A stretch of DNA of 64,000 nucleotides from positions 3,539,513-3,603,512 of the forward strand of contig NZ_JAJKFT010000010.1 of assembly GCF_020966755.1 (NCBI RefSeq). Reading direction: 5' to 3'. Positions 36,186-44,871 of this stretch are shown piece after piece (position 1 is the first letter of the stretch; each line of letters starts with the position of its first letter). The position numbers and the translations under genes are program-made. Below the pieces are notes generated by a model. That model searched no databases and was not told where the DNA came from. It saw only the letters and a program-made list of their open reading frames with translations. The DNA is from Blastopirellula sediminis. Its GTDB lineage: Bacteria; Planctomycetota; Planctomycetia; Pirellulales; Pirellulaceae.

Positions 36186-36258
36186 GCCCGCGTAGCTCAA
36201 TTGGCAGAGCACAGCATTCGTAATGCTGAGGTTGTGGGTTCGACTCCCACCGCTGGCT
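36186..36258 (+). tRNA. tRNA-Thr (anticodon CGU)
   Basis: A cloverleaf of 73 bases: D-arm AGCTCAATTGGCAGAGC, anticodon stem CAGCA/TGCTG around TTCGTAA (anticodon CGT), T-arm GTGGG-TTCGACT-CCCAC. The acceptor stem GCCCGCG/CGCTGGC has a C-U mismatch at position 4-69. The discriminator is T and no CCA is encoded. Confidence 0.93.
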
Positions 36259-36463
36259 CTTTTGTGATCACACGCTCCGCTAGACACTCGCCTAGAAAAT
36301 GACGAGGGCGCCGAGAGCATGGCGAGGGCTTCCCCCTCGAAGCGACGCTTCTACGCCGTTCGCCATGTAATTGCCCGCGATCTTGCGGGGATCTTCGGCT
36401 GCCACGTCGCTCGTCTGGGATGACGATGCGTCTGACCGCCACTTGATTTGGGAGAATCGACGG

Positions 36464-37792
36464 ATGGTTCAAGGTTTGGATTTTGATTTGAAGCATGTCG
36501 TTTTGTCGAACACGACATTCGGCCCCGAAGAAATTCGTCAGATCATCCGCCTCCTTTCCAAAGACTACGCCAGCTTCGCCGTTCTGCGCGACAGCGTCGC
36601 CGAACTGGAAGCGAGTCAGCCCGAGCGTTCGCCGGCGACCAATGTTCGCCTTGGCGTTTGCATGTACGTCTTGGGACGCAACAATCGCGCGATCGAAGTT
36701 CTGTCGAACGCTGACGGCGGCGCCCTCGCCCACTTCTACTTGGGCAAAGCCAACTACGCCCTGAATCGCTTCGACAAGGCGATCGAAGGTTATCAAGCCG
36801 CTCAAACCGCCGGCTACAATCGCGATGAATGCCAGTTGGCGATCGTCGAAGCCCTTCGCGCTGCGGGCCGCAGCGACACGGCGATGAAGCAGCTGGACGA
36901 CCTGTTCGGCCCAGTCGAGCAAACCGCCGATTACCTGTATCAGCGTGGCGCCACGGTCGCCGCTCTCGGCGGTAATCCCGCCGAAGTGGTCGCCCTGTAC
37001 GAACGTGCCGTCGAATCGGACTCGACCCACGCCGGCGCGTTGTTCGGTTTGGCGCTCGAAAACGATCGCCGCGGCAACGATGAGGAAGCGCTCGGCTACT
37101 ATCAGAAGGCGGCCTCTTGCTTCCCGACGCATGTCGGTACGCTGCTCAACTTGGGCATCCTGCTCGAAGATCGCGGCGAGTTCGACAAGGCTGCTCACTG
37201 CTACTCGCGAATTCTGGACGCTTATCCGAATGAGCCCCGCGCTCGCATGTTCCTCAAAGACGCCCAGGCGTCGAGCGACATGTTCTACGACGAAGAAGCC
37301 CAGAAGAAGCGCGATCGCATCGCTCAGGTTCTCAGCATTCCGGTCACCGACTTCGAATTGTCGGTCCGCAGCCGCAACTGCTTGCAGAAGATGGGGATTC
37401 AGACGCTTGGCGATCTGACCCGCTGCACCGAGCAGGAGCTCCTTTCGAGCAAGAACTTCGGCGAAACCTCGTTGATCGAGATTCGCGAGATGTTGCACTC
37501 GAAGGGCTTGGAGCTGGGACAGTTCTCGTCCGACAAGGGAACGCCCGAACCGACCATCGAAGTCGCTGGTCTGTCGCCGGACGAACAGGCGTTGCTCGAT
37601 CGTCCGATCTCGGAACTCAACCTGTCGGTTCGTGCTCGCAAGTGCATGGTCCGCTTGGGCATTTCGACCATCGGCGAATTGGTCCGTCGCACCGGCGACG
37701 AACTGCTGGAGTGCAAGAACTTCGGCGTGACCAGTCTCAACGAAGTCCGCGAAAAGTTGACCGCCAACAACTTGAAGCTTCGCGGCGACTAG
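36464..37792 (+). CDS. TPR protein with two C-terminal RNA polymerase alpha-CTD domains
   Basis: A 442-residue protein of unusual make-up. Residues about 60-285 are TPR repeats ([63 protein letters not shown]). Then come two tandem helix-hairpin-helix domains of the RpoA C-terminal type, at about 288-350 and 376-442. Each has the pattern [46 protein letters not shown] seen in the polymerase alpha subunit. There is no alpha N-terminal domain, so it is not RpoA. It may bind DNA or UP-element-like sites, or contact transcription factors. The ATG at 36464 has GGGAG about ten bases upstream; the frame open from 36371 is not used. Confidence 0.9.
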   Translation: [442 protein letters not shown]

Positions 37793-37826
37793 TGGCTCTT
37801 GGTACGCATCCTTCGCAAATCCTTCG

Positions 37827-37972
37827 TAGCCCGAAGCGCATGTGAAGGAGACGCCGTCTCCATGAAATGACGAATGTCGAAACCAGAATGACGAAATAAA
37901 GAGGGTTCGTCATTCGAGCTTCGTCATTCGTCATTTTGCTATCCGCATTTCCCTCGCTTGCGCTTCGGGCTA
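37827..37972. repeat. Nested inverted-repeat element
   Basis: Outer arms 37827-37854 and 37945-37972 are imperfect reverse complements sharing TAGCCCGAAGCGCA. The right arm resembles the GGCCGCATTCCC repeat at 22534 and 26605. Inside are AATGACGAA at 37866 and 37887, and three copies of its complement TTCGTCATT at about 37906, 37917 and 37927. It lies between two rightward genes, upstream of tgt. Confidence 0.75.
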
Positions 37973-38005
37973 TTCATGAAGCGCGTCGAAGAGAAGTAAC
38001 AGCCG

Positions 38006-39133
38006 GTGACATCGACGATTGAGCGACCGTTTCGCTACGAAAAGCTACAGCAGAGCGGCAAGGCCCGACGCGGCGTGTTTCATACGCCGCATGGCCCTGT
38101 GCAGACGCCTGCTTTTATGCCGGTCGGAACGCAAGGGACCGTCAAGGGGCTTGAGATCGGTCTGGTTCGCGAAACCGGCGCCGAGATGATCCTGGGGAAC
38201 ACCTATCATCTCTCGCTCCGCCCTGGCGAGCAGATTGTCCGTGAACTCGGCGGTCTGCACGAATTCTCGGGCTGGAAAGGCCCGATTCTGACCGACAGCG
38301 GCGGTTTCCAGATTTTCAGCCTGGCCCAGATGGCGAAGATCACGGAAGAAGGCGCCGTTTTCCGCTCGCATATCGACGGCTCGAAGATCTCGCTCTCGCC
38401 GGAACGCTCGATTGAGATCCAGGAGGCCCTGGGAAGTGACGTGGCGATGGTTCTTGACCATGTCGTCTCGCTGCCCAACGAGGCCAAGGTGATCCGCGAG
38501 GCGTGTGATCGCTCGATTCGCTGGGCGGCCCGTTGTCAGCAAGCGGCGACCAGGGCCGATCAGGCGCAATTTGCGATCGTTCAGGGAGGATTGGACGAAA
38601 ATCTTCGGGTTTATTGTGCTGAGGAATTGGGGGAGTTGGAGTTTCCTGGCTATGCGATCGGCGGGCTCAGCGTTGGCGAGCCTCCGCCGGAGATGTATCG
38701 CATTCTGGACGCGACCTGCCCTGTTCTGCCGGCGGACCGTCCCCGTTATCTAATGGGGGTGGGGCGCCCGGAAGACTTGCTGGAAGGGATTCGTCGCGGG
38801 GTCGATCTGTTCGACTGCGTGATGCCGACTCGGAATGGCCGCAATGCGCTGGCGTTTACCGACGAAGGTACTTTGCGGCTACGTAACGCGAAGTATCAGA
38901 CCGATAGGCGTCCGATCTCGCCGACCTCGCCTGAGCGGGTTCGTCAACATAGCCGGGGCTATATCCGGCATTTGTTCATGGCGAAAGAGATGCTCGGACC
39001 CATTTTGCTGACGCTCCAGAACCTGGCGTATTACCAGCAACTGATGGCCGGAGCTCGGCAGGCGATTGAGGAAGATCGCTTCGAGGCTTTTTATGAGCAG
39101 AAGATGAACGGTTGGCGAAACGGCGATGAATGA
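38006..39133 (+). CDS. tgt: Queuine/preQ1 tRNA-ribosyltransferase without the zinc cysteines
   Basis: Exchanges guanine 34 for preQ1 in tRNAs with GUN anticodons, during queuosine synthesis. The 375-residue protein has the family core: [26 protein letters not shown], the catalytic aspartate region [46 protein letters not shown] and [13 protein letters not shown]. Near the C-terminus the usual Zn site CxCxxC is replaced by ISPTSPERV, although the flanking [11 protein letters not shown] and HSRGYIRHL are kept and no frameshift is visible. Structural zinc therefore seems to be absent. The start is a GTG at 38006. yajC and secDF follow, the common tgt-yajC-secDF order of bacteria. Confidence 0.94.
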   Translation: MTSTIERPFRYEKLQQSGKARRGVFHTPHGPVQTPAFMPVGTQGTVKGLEIGLVRETGAEMILGNTYHLSLRPGEQIVRELGGLHEFSGWKGPILTDSGGFQIFSLAQMAKITEEGAVFRSHIDGSKISLSPERSIEIQEALGSDVAMVLDHVVSLPNEAKVIREACDRSIRWAARCQQAATRADQAQFAIVQGGLDENLRVYCAEELGELEFPGYAIGGLSVGEPPPEMYRILDATCPVLPADRPRYLMGVGRPEDLLEGIRRGVDLFDCVMPTRNGRNALAFTDEGTLRLRNAKYQTDRRPISPTSPERVRQHSRGYIRHLFMAKEMLGPILLTLQNLAYYQQLMAGARQAIEEDRFEAFYEQKMNGWRNGDE

Positions 39134-39316
39134 GTCGTTACGCCCCCGCCTGGCGGCATTGCTGCTATTGCCGTCATTTTTGTGAAGTCTTATTATGTTG
39201 AGTTTCACGTCCTTAATCGGGCCTTGCCTTGAGGCTGTCGAACTTTCTACGGAAAGCGCGACGCCGCCCCTTCCCGCAGCTGGGGAGTGGGGAAACCACG
39301 GGAAAGTGACGACGCT

Positions 39317-39703
39317 GTGGATTTGACGACTACTTACTTCGCTCTGTTCGCCCAGGCCCAACAAGGCCAAGGGGGGATCGTCGATACGTTGTTGTGGTTG
39401 ATTCCGCCGGCGCTATTGTTGATCGGTTTCTTTCTCTTGATGCGTCCTGAACAGAAGAAACGCAAAGAGATGGAGGACCTGATCTCCAACTTGAAAAAGA
39501 ACGATCGCGTCGAAACGATCGGCGGCATCGTGGCGACCGTGGTGAGCGTGAAAAAAGACCAAGGCGAAGTGGTTGTCCGAATTGACGAAAAGACCAACGC
39601 CGAGATGCGATTGAAGATGCGCGCCATCGCGCGTGTGCTGGACAAAGAAAATAACGGCAAAAGCGATCAGCGAAACGAAGAAAAAGCTTCGGCTGAATCA
39701 TAA
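39317..39703 (+). CDS. yajC: Preprotein translocase accessory subunit YajC
   Basis: Small inner-membrane partner of SecDF. The protein of about 128 residues has one membrane helix (TLLWLIPPALLLIGFFLLM) followed by the family motif RPEQKKRKEMEDLISNLKKNDRVETIGGIVATV and a charged tail. The GTG at 39317 is preferred over the frame opening at 39287, because GGGAAAG lies about ten bases before it. secDF begins 49 bases after its stop. Confidence 0.93.
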   Translation: MDLTTTYFALFAQAQQGQGGIVDTLLWLIPPALLLIGFFLLMRPEQKKRKEMEDLISNLKKNDRVETIGGIVATVVSVKKDQGEVVVRIDEKTNAEMRLKMRAIARVLDKENNGKSDQRNEEKASAES

Positions 39704-39752
39704 AACACGACAGCGGCGGCAATTCGGCCCCCGTGCGATACTGGAGTTATCG

Positions 39753-42700
39753 ATGATGCGTAAATACGTGGCAATGACGCTCGCGTTAGTCTTGACGGCT
39801 GCGGCCATGGCCTGGGGCCCGGCAGTCAATTCGGATAGCTGGCTGGGGAGTCTCTCGTTGATCGCCGGAACGGCGGCGCAGGAAGAAGCTTTGACTGCTC
39901 CTGGCGCGCCTGCGGTGGAGGTCAAAGTGAGCGAAGCTCCCGCCGCTGTGAGCAGTTCTGACGGCTCGCCCCTTTTGAATCTAGTGATCGCACTGGCGAT
40001 CCTGGGCGTGCCGATCGCCGCGGGCATCTTGTTGGCCAACGGACTACGCATGCCGGCCTATGGTTGGCGATTGGCGTTGATCTTCGTCACGCTGACCGTC
40101 GCGACGACCGCCGTGATTCGGGGCTGGCCGCCGAAGTTCGGCATCGACCTCCAGGGGGGCGTGATCCTGATCTACGAAATCGACGAAGACGAAACGAAGA
40201 TCTATCTCGCCGAACAGAAGACGAATGATCAGGCTCAGGACGGCGCGAAGAAGCCCGCCGCTTCGGCAGATCAGGAAGGCTCGCTCGCCTACAACATGAA
40301 CGAGTTGATCGCGAACCTGAAGAATCGCGTCAACCCGTCAGGCGTCCGCGAAGTTGTGATTCGCGCCTACGGCAGCAAGCAAGTCGAAGTCATCATTCCG
40401 AACGCCGAGTCGGCCGACCTGGCGGTGATCAAAGATAAGATCACGACCGCCGGTATGCTGGAGTTCATGATCGTGGCGAACGTCAACGACCATGAATCGC
40501 TCTTGAATCGGGCTCGTGAACCGAAGCAACGCGGCGAACGTTACGTCGTCAACTCGACCGGTCGCGCCGAAGGAAAGTGGGTCGGCATTCGCAAGGACGA
40601 AGATGGCGCCTACCAGTGGAACGGCTTCGGCGCGTTCAACGCCGCCCTCGACGGAAGTCCGGTGCAGACCTCGGAAGGCTTTCTGGTTCGCGGGGGACAG
40701 GGAACTGGACAGCCGCTGCAAGTTTTGATGAAGATGGAACCGAAGCCGCTGACCGGCGGTTACCTGACGGCCGCTCGTCGCACCTACGACACCAACAGCG
40801 GCGGCCTGGCGGTTGAGTTCAACATGAACAGCGCCGGCGCCTCATTGATGACGAAGCTGACCCGCGACAACCTGCCGGATGGCAATCGCGAACGTCAGCT
40901 CGGCATCGTGATGGATGATTACATCGTTTCGGCCCCGGCCGTTCGCGGCGTGATCGGCGATCGCGGCATTATTACCGGCCGCTTCACCGAAGCCGATATC
41001 GAAAAGCTGACCGGCGTTCTGCAAGCTGGTAAATTGCCGGTCGTGCTCCGCAAAGAGCCGATCAGCGAACAGACGATCAGCGCGACCCTGGGCGACGACA
41101 CTATTCGCAAGGGGAAATGGGCGATTGGCATCAGCTTGACGCTGGTTCTCGCCTTCATGGCTATCTACTACCACGTCGCCGGTTTGGTGGCGTGCGTCGC
41201 AGTGCTCATGAACCTGGTGCTGATTCTGGCGGCGATGATTTTGTTCAACGCCGACTTGACGCTGCCGGGCATCGCTGGTTTGGTGCTGACCGTCGGTATG
41301 TCGGTCGACGCCAACGTGCTGATCTACGAACGTATCCGCGAAGAACTGAACCACGGAGCTTCGCTTCGCATGGCGCTGGTCAACGGTTTCAGCAAAGCGA
41401 CGACCACGATCGTCGACGCGAACTTGACGACGTTGATTACGGCCTTGGTTCTCTATCGCATCGGTACCGATCAGGTTCGCGGCTTCGCCGTGACGTTGGT
41501 TCTCGGTATCGCGATGAGTATGTTTACGGCGATCTTCTGCTCGCGAGTCTTCTTTGACATCGCGGAACGCAAGAAGTGGTTGACGACGTTGACGATGATG
41601 CCGACCGCCAGCGGAGCGAAGTTCGACTTCCTCGGCAAGCGTCGGATGGCGATCGGCATTTCGCTGATCTTGATCGTCGTCGGCATCTTTGCGGTCGGCG
41701 CCCGCGGCAAGTCGATCTTCGATATCGATTTCAACGGCGGTTCGTCGGTTCAGGTTTACCTGAAAGAAGCGATGCCGATCGCGAAGGTCCGTGCAATGGT
41801 CAGCGAAAAGCTGCCGGACGTCTCGATCAGCGCCGTGACGCTGGAAGGAAAAGAAAACCAGATCTACAAGATCGACACCTCGCTGACCGGACTCGGCAAA
41901 CTTGGTTCGCTCAAGATTACCGATCGCGCCGGCAAGTCGGCGACGGTCGATCTGAGCAACGCCGATTCGTTGCGTGAAATCGCGACAGCGATCAGCGACG
42001 CCGGCACGCAGGTGTCGGCTGAGTTGACCGAAGATCGCGGCGGCATTTTGATTCGCGACACGTCCAACGCGACCAGCGGTACGATGTCGATCGAAAGCGC
42101 CGGCGAACTGGATACGGCGGCACGGCTGAATCTGGAGTTCGCCATCGATGGACCTCGGTACTCGACCGGCGACATTCCGGAAGGGGTCGAAGTGGTTCAG
42201 GTCGAACTGGAAAAGATCTTCCGCACCGAAAGCGGCGAAAGCCTGCTGGTGATGCATAACGTCTCGGTCAGCGAAGTTGGCGCTATCGGCGCCGAATCGA
42301 CGGAACCGGCCAAGACGGCGCCTCCGGAAACGACCAGCGACGCGGCTCCCGAAAAGCCGGCTGTCGACGCTCAGTCGAGCAATCGCATCCGTCGCAGCGA
42401 TTTGCCGGCGGATGGAATGCTGGCCCTGGCTCAAGACGGCGAAGGCGAAAAGCCTGCTCCGGCGGAAGAAGCTCCGGCCGAACCCGCCAAGGAAGAGCCG
42501 AAGACGGAAACCCCGGCCGAACCGGCTAAGGAAGAACCGAAAGCGGAAACTCCGGCGGAGCCTGCCAAGGAAGAGCCGAAGACCGACGCTCCGGCGCCGA
42601 TGACCGAAGCTCCCGCCGCCGAAATGCCGACGGAAGAACAGGATCCGCTGGAAGAGCCGCTGATCGACGGCGGCGCCGTGGTCGCTCCGCTTCAGTTCCA

Positions 42701-43529
42701 GTCGACCTTGAAATTTGACGAAAAGATCACCGCCCAAACGCTGCAGAGCCTCGTTCTGCAGGCGTCGGACGAACTCGGCATGGAACGTCCGCAGATTCAC
42801 CTGCTTCGCGACGGTCTGGCGATTCCGCTGGACAGCAGCGTCAGCGGGACCGAGTGGACGGTTCAGTTGTCGGGCAGCAAGGAAAACGCGACCAAGATCT
42901 TCGACAAGATCCGTAGTGAGCTGACGAGCACCCCGGTTTGGCCTTCGTCGAGCAATATCGGTTCGCAGGTCGCCGGCGACATGCAGCAAATGGCGGTCTT
43001 CGCCCTGGTGCTGAGCCTGGTCGGCGTGGTCGCTTACATCTGGTTCCGCTTCCAAAACCTGGCGTTTGGTCTGGCGGCGGTTGTGGCGTTGGTCCACGAC
43101 GTGTTGATCACCTTGGGCGCTTTGGCGCTGACCACCTGGTTGCAGTACGTCTTCGGCTTTATGCAGATCGACGAAATGAAGATCAGCTTGCCGGTCGTCG
43201 CTGCGTTCCTGACGCTGATCGGTTACTCGCTCAACGATACGATCGTGGTCTTCGACCGTATCCGCGAAGTTCGCGGTAAGAGTCACGACTTGACCATCGA
43301 CATGGTGAACGCGTCGATCAACCAGACGTTGGGTCGTACGATCCTGACTTCGTTGACGACCTTCATTGTGGTCGTGATCCTCTTCTTCCTTGGAGGCGAG
43401 GGGGTTCACAGCTTCTCGTTCGCCTTGGTGGTCGGCATCTTCGTCGGTACCTACAGCTCGATCTTCATCGCTTCGCCGGTGCTGGTCTGGTTGATGGATC
43501 GCGAAAAGAAGCGTGGCGCCGCGGCCTAG
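39753..43529 (+). CDS. secDF: Fused protein translocase subunit SecDF with acidic repeat insertion
   Basis: Uses proton motive force to help complete protein export through SecYEG. SecD and SecF are fused in one chain of 1258 residues. SecD: FGIDLQGG at about 129, the periplasmic P1 region, and GMSVDANVLIYERIREEL at about 518. SecF: FDIDFNGGSSV at about 655 and SLNDTIVVFDRIREV at about 1158. The N-terminus has extra membrane segments before SecD. The SecF periplasmic region is greatly enlarged and holds a low-complexity stretch at about 902-966, built of repeats of PAEPAKEEPK(T/A)ET. The ATG at 39753 has GGAG seven bases upstream. It follows yajC. Confidence 0.95.
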   Translation: MMRKYVAMTLALVLTAAAMAWGPAVNSDSWLGSLSLIAGTAAQEEALTAPGAPAVEVKVSEAPAAVSSSDGSPLLNLVIALAILGVPIAAGILLANGLRMPAYGWRLALIFVTLTVATTAVIRGWPPKFGIDLQGGVILIYEIDEDETKIYLAEQKTNDQAQDGAKKPAASADQEGSLAYNMNELIANLKNRVNPSGVREVVIRAYGSKQVEVIIPNAESADLAVIKDKITTAGMLEFMIVANVNDHESLLNRAREPKQRGERYVVNSTGRAEGKWVGIRKDEDGAYQWNGFGAFNAALDGSPVQTSEGFLVRGGQGTGQPLQVLMKMEPKPLTGGYLTAARRTYDTNSGGLAVEFNMNSAGASLMTKLTRDNLPDGNRERQLGIVMDDYIVSAPAVRGVIGDRGIITGRFTEADIEKLTGVLQAGKLPVVLRKEPISEQTISATLGDDTIRKGKWAIGISLTLVLAFMAIYYHVAGLVACVAVLMNLVLILAAMILFNADLTLPGIAGLVLTVGMSVDANVLIYERIREELNHGASLRMALVNGFSKATTTIVDANLTTLITALVLYRIGTDQVRGFAVTLVLGIAMSMFTAIFCSRVFFDIAERKKWLTTLTMMPTASGAKFDFLGKRRMAIGISLILIVVGIFAVGARGKSIFDIDFNGGSSVQVYLKEAMPIAKVRAMVSEKLPDVSISAVTLEGKENQIYKIDTSLTGLGKLGSLKITDRAGKSATVDLSNADSLREIATAISDAGTQVSAELTEDRGGILIRDTSNATSGTMSIESAGELDTAARLNLEFAIDGPRYSTGDIPEGVEVVQVELEKIFRTESGESLLVMHNVSVSEVGAIGAESTEPAKTAPPETTSDAAPEKPAVDAQSSNRIRRSDLPADGMLALAQDGEGEKPAPAEEAPAEPAKEEPKTETPAEPAKEEPKAETPAEPAKEEPKTDAPAPMTEAPAAEMPTEEQDPLEEPLIDGGAVVAPLQFQSTLKFDEKITAQTLQSLVLQASDELGMERPQIHLLRDGLAIPLDSSVSGTEWTVQLSGSKENATKIFDKIRSELTSTPVWPSSSNIGSQVAGDMQQMAVFALVLSLVGVVAYIWFRFQNLAFGLAAVVALVHDVLITLGALALTTWLQYVFGFMQIDEMKISLPVVAAFLTLIGYSLNDTIVVFDRIREVRGKSHDLTIDMVNASINQTLGRTILTSLTTFIVVVILFFLGGEGVHSFSFALVVGIFVGTYSSIFIASPVLVWLMDREKKRGAAA

Positions 43530-43558
43530 TTCGCGTAAGCGTTAAAGTTTGACAAACG

Positions 43559-43590
43559 AAAGGGAGATGCAGCCGCATCTCCCTTTTTTC
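43559..43590 (+). terminator. Intrinsic terminator after secDF
   Basis: A perfect 12-bp stem (43559-43570 with 43575-43586), loop AGCC, and a run of six T. It closes the tgt-yajC-secDF group. Confidence 0.92.
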
Positions 43591-43874
43591 GTGCGACCTC
43601 CGCTTCTCACCGCGTCGTAACAAAGCTTGGCGAAACGCGTCGCCGAGTTGTCTGCAGAGTCTTCGTGTTGCGAGATAGTCGTACAACTAGAAGAGTCTGC
43701 CGCGGCAAAGTTGACGCAAACGCTAGGCGAAGAACGCCGCTTCTGAGAATTTCGGTTTCCGTCAGAGAAAACGCCTTAGCGGTGCTAGCAATTGGTCGAT
43801 AATCCATTGCTAGACGGAAACATTCAGGACTTGTAGCGACGGATTGCGCTCATGGCTTCATGTAGGCCCCATTC
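43591..43874. other. Gap before the LysM gene
   Basis: With the terminator included, 345 bases separate secDF and the LysM gene. I see no coding frame, no tRNA and no strong hairpin in this part. It presumably holds the LysM gene promoter, but no clear -35/-10 pair stands out. Confidence 0.4.
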
Positions 43875-44816
43875 ATGGGAGTCATCATGCCAGGCAATTC
43901 GAAACTACTCACGATGGCTGCGATCGGCGTTATTGGCGTCGGCGCTGCGATGCCGTACTGGTCGCGAAGCGAACTTTCTTCCCCCCTCCCCGCTTCCTCG
44001 ACGCGCGTTGACGCGTTTATCGGCGATCAGCAACAGCGTCCCGCTGAGCCTGAATTTGTGATGCCGGAAGTCCGGAAAGCGGTCTCGCTTTCGTCGACTT
44101 CCGGTGGTCTGGACGTTGTTGCGTCAGAAACTCCGGTCTTGGCCGACGAGTACCCGGTGGCGATCGCCGCCGATGCGACGCCGAAGCAGTTGGTCGACCT
44201 GAGCCCGCGCGGCTATCAACGGGTCTCCGTCGCTCGTCGTGAGCCTCCGGCCGGTTCGGTGGAATCGTTCGCCATTCCGGTCGAAATGCCGGCCGGCGAC
44301 GTTTATCGAGCTCCTGAGCCGCGTCATGTCGAGCGGCCCGCCGTCGAAGCTCCTGCCATCTCGCCAGAGACGCAGCAGCCTCCTGCTTCGCGTTGGCAGC
44401 CGCAGACGACCTCGATCGTCGCTAATAAGCCGATTCTGCCGAGCGGCGAACTGCGTCAGCCAGAGCCGCAGCAGTCGTTCGTCCCGCAGCCGCAGTCGTC
44501 GCAGCCTCATTACAGCGTTCCGGCCCAGCCGCGTCGTCGGCATCGCCTGGTCGACGGCGATACGCTGCCGAAGCTGGCCGAGCGATATCTGGGGCGAGCC
44601 GATCTCTCGTGGGCGATTTACGAGGCGAACCGGGGCGTGCTAAGCGATCCCGACTTGTTGCCGCTAAAGGTCGAGATCACGATTCCCGGCAGCGACGAAC
44701 TGAATGCGGTCCAGCAGCAGCAAGGGAGCGTTTCGGCCTCGTCGTCGACGATGCAGCCGCTCGTGCCGCTCGGGACTCAGCCGCATCTGCGGATGACGCC
44801 GATCAATCACCGGTAA
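43875..44816 (+). CDS. LysM-domain protein, membrane anchored or exported
   Basis: A 313-residue protein with an N-terminal hydrophobic segment (LLTMAAIGVIGVGAAMPYW) and a long Pro/Gln/Glu-rich region. One LysM domain lies at about 222-272: RRHRLVDGDTLPKLAERYLG..DLSWAIYEANRGVLSDPDLLPLKVEITIP. LysM binds peptidoglycan or chitin-like glycans. The tail is Ser/Gln-rich. The start could be the ATG at 43875 or the one at 43887. Single gene with its own terminator. Confidence 0.87.
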   Translation: MGVIMPGNSKLLTMAAIGVIGVGAAMPYWSRSELSSPLPASSTRVDAFIGDQQQRPAEPEFVMPEVRKAVSLSSTSGGLDVVASETPVLADEYPVAIAADATPKQLVDLSPRGYQRVSVARREPPAGSVESFAIPVEMPAGDVYRAPEPRHVERPAVEAPAISPETQQPPASRWQPQTTSIVANKPILPSGELRQPEPQQSFVPQPQSSQPHYSVPAQPRRRHRLVDGDTLPKLAERYLGRADLSWAIYEANRGVLSDPDLLPLKVEITIPGSDELNAVQQQQGSVSASSSTMQPLVPLGTQPHLRMTPINHR

Positions 44817-44818
44817 AG

Positions 44819-44848
44819 AAAAAGGCCCGCACTTGGCGGGCCTTTTTT
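44819..44848. terminator. Bidirectional terminator
   Basis: AAAAAGGCCCGC pairs with GCGGGCCTTTTTT around a short loop; stem core 44824-44830 with 44836-44842. It lies between the convergent LysM and alpha/beta hydrolase genes and has A and T runs on the correct sides for both. Confidence 0.92.
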
Positions 44849-44871
44849 GTTGGCTGTGAGTATCGAGTCGC

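Noticed and set aside
36197-37498. A 433-codon minus-strand open frame over tRNA-Thr and the TPR/alpha-CTD gene
   Set aside because: It would run through a tRNA and is antisense to a gene with clear TPR and alpha-CTD repeats.
42460-42600. Tandem DNA repeats within secDF that could suggest an assembly error
   Set aside because: The frame stays open, units differ at synonymous positions and similar tails occur in other genes here, so they are treated as real coding repeats.
40842-43409. An 855-codon minus-strand open frame opposite secDF
   Set aside because: Opposite a clear secDF; composition is extremely Arg/Gln/Asp-rich and contains no domain.
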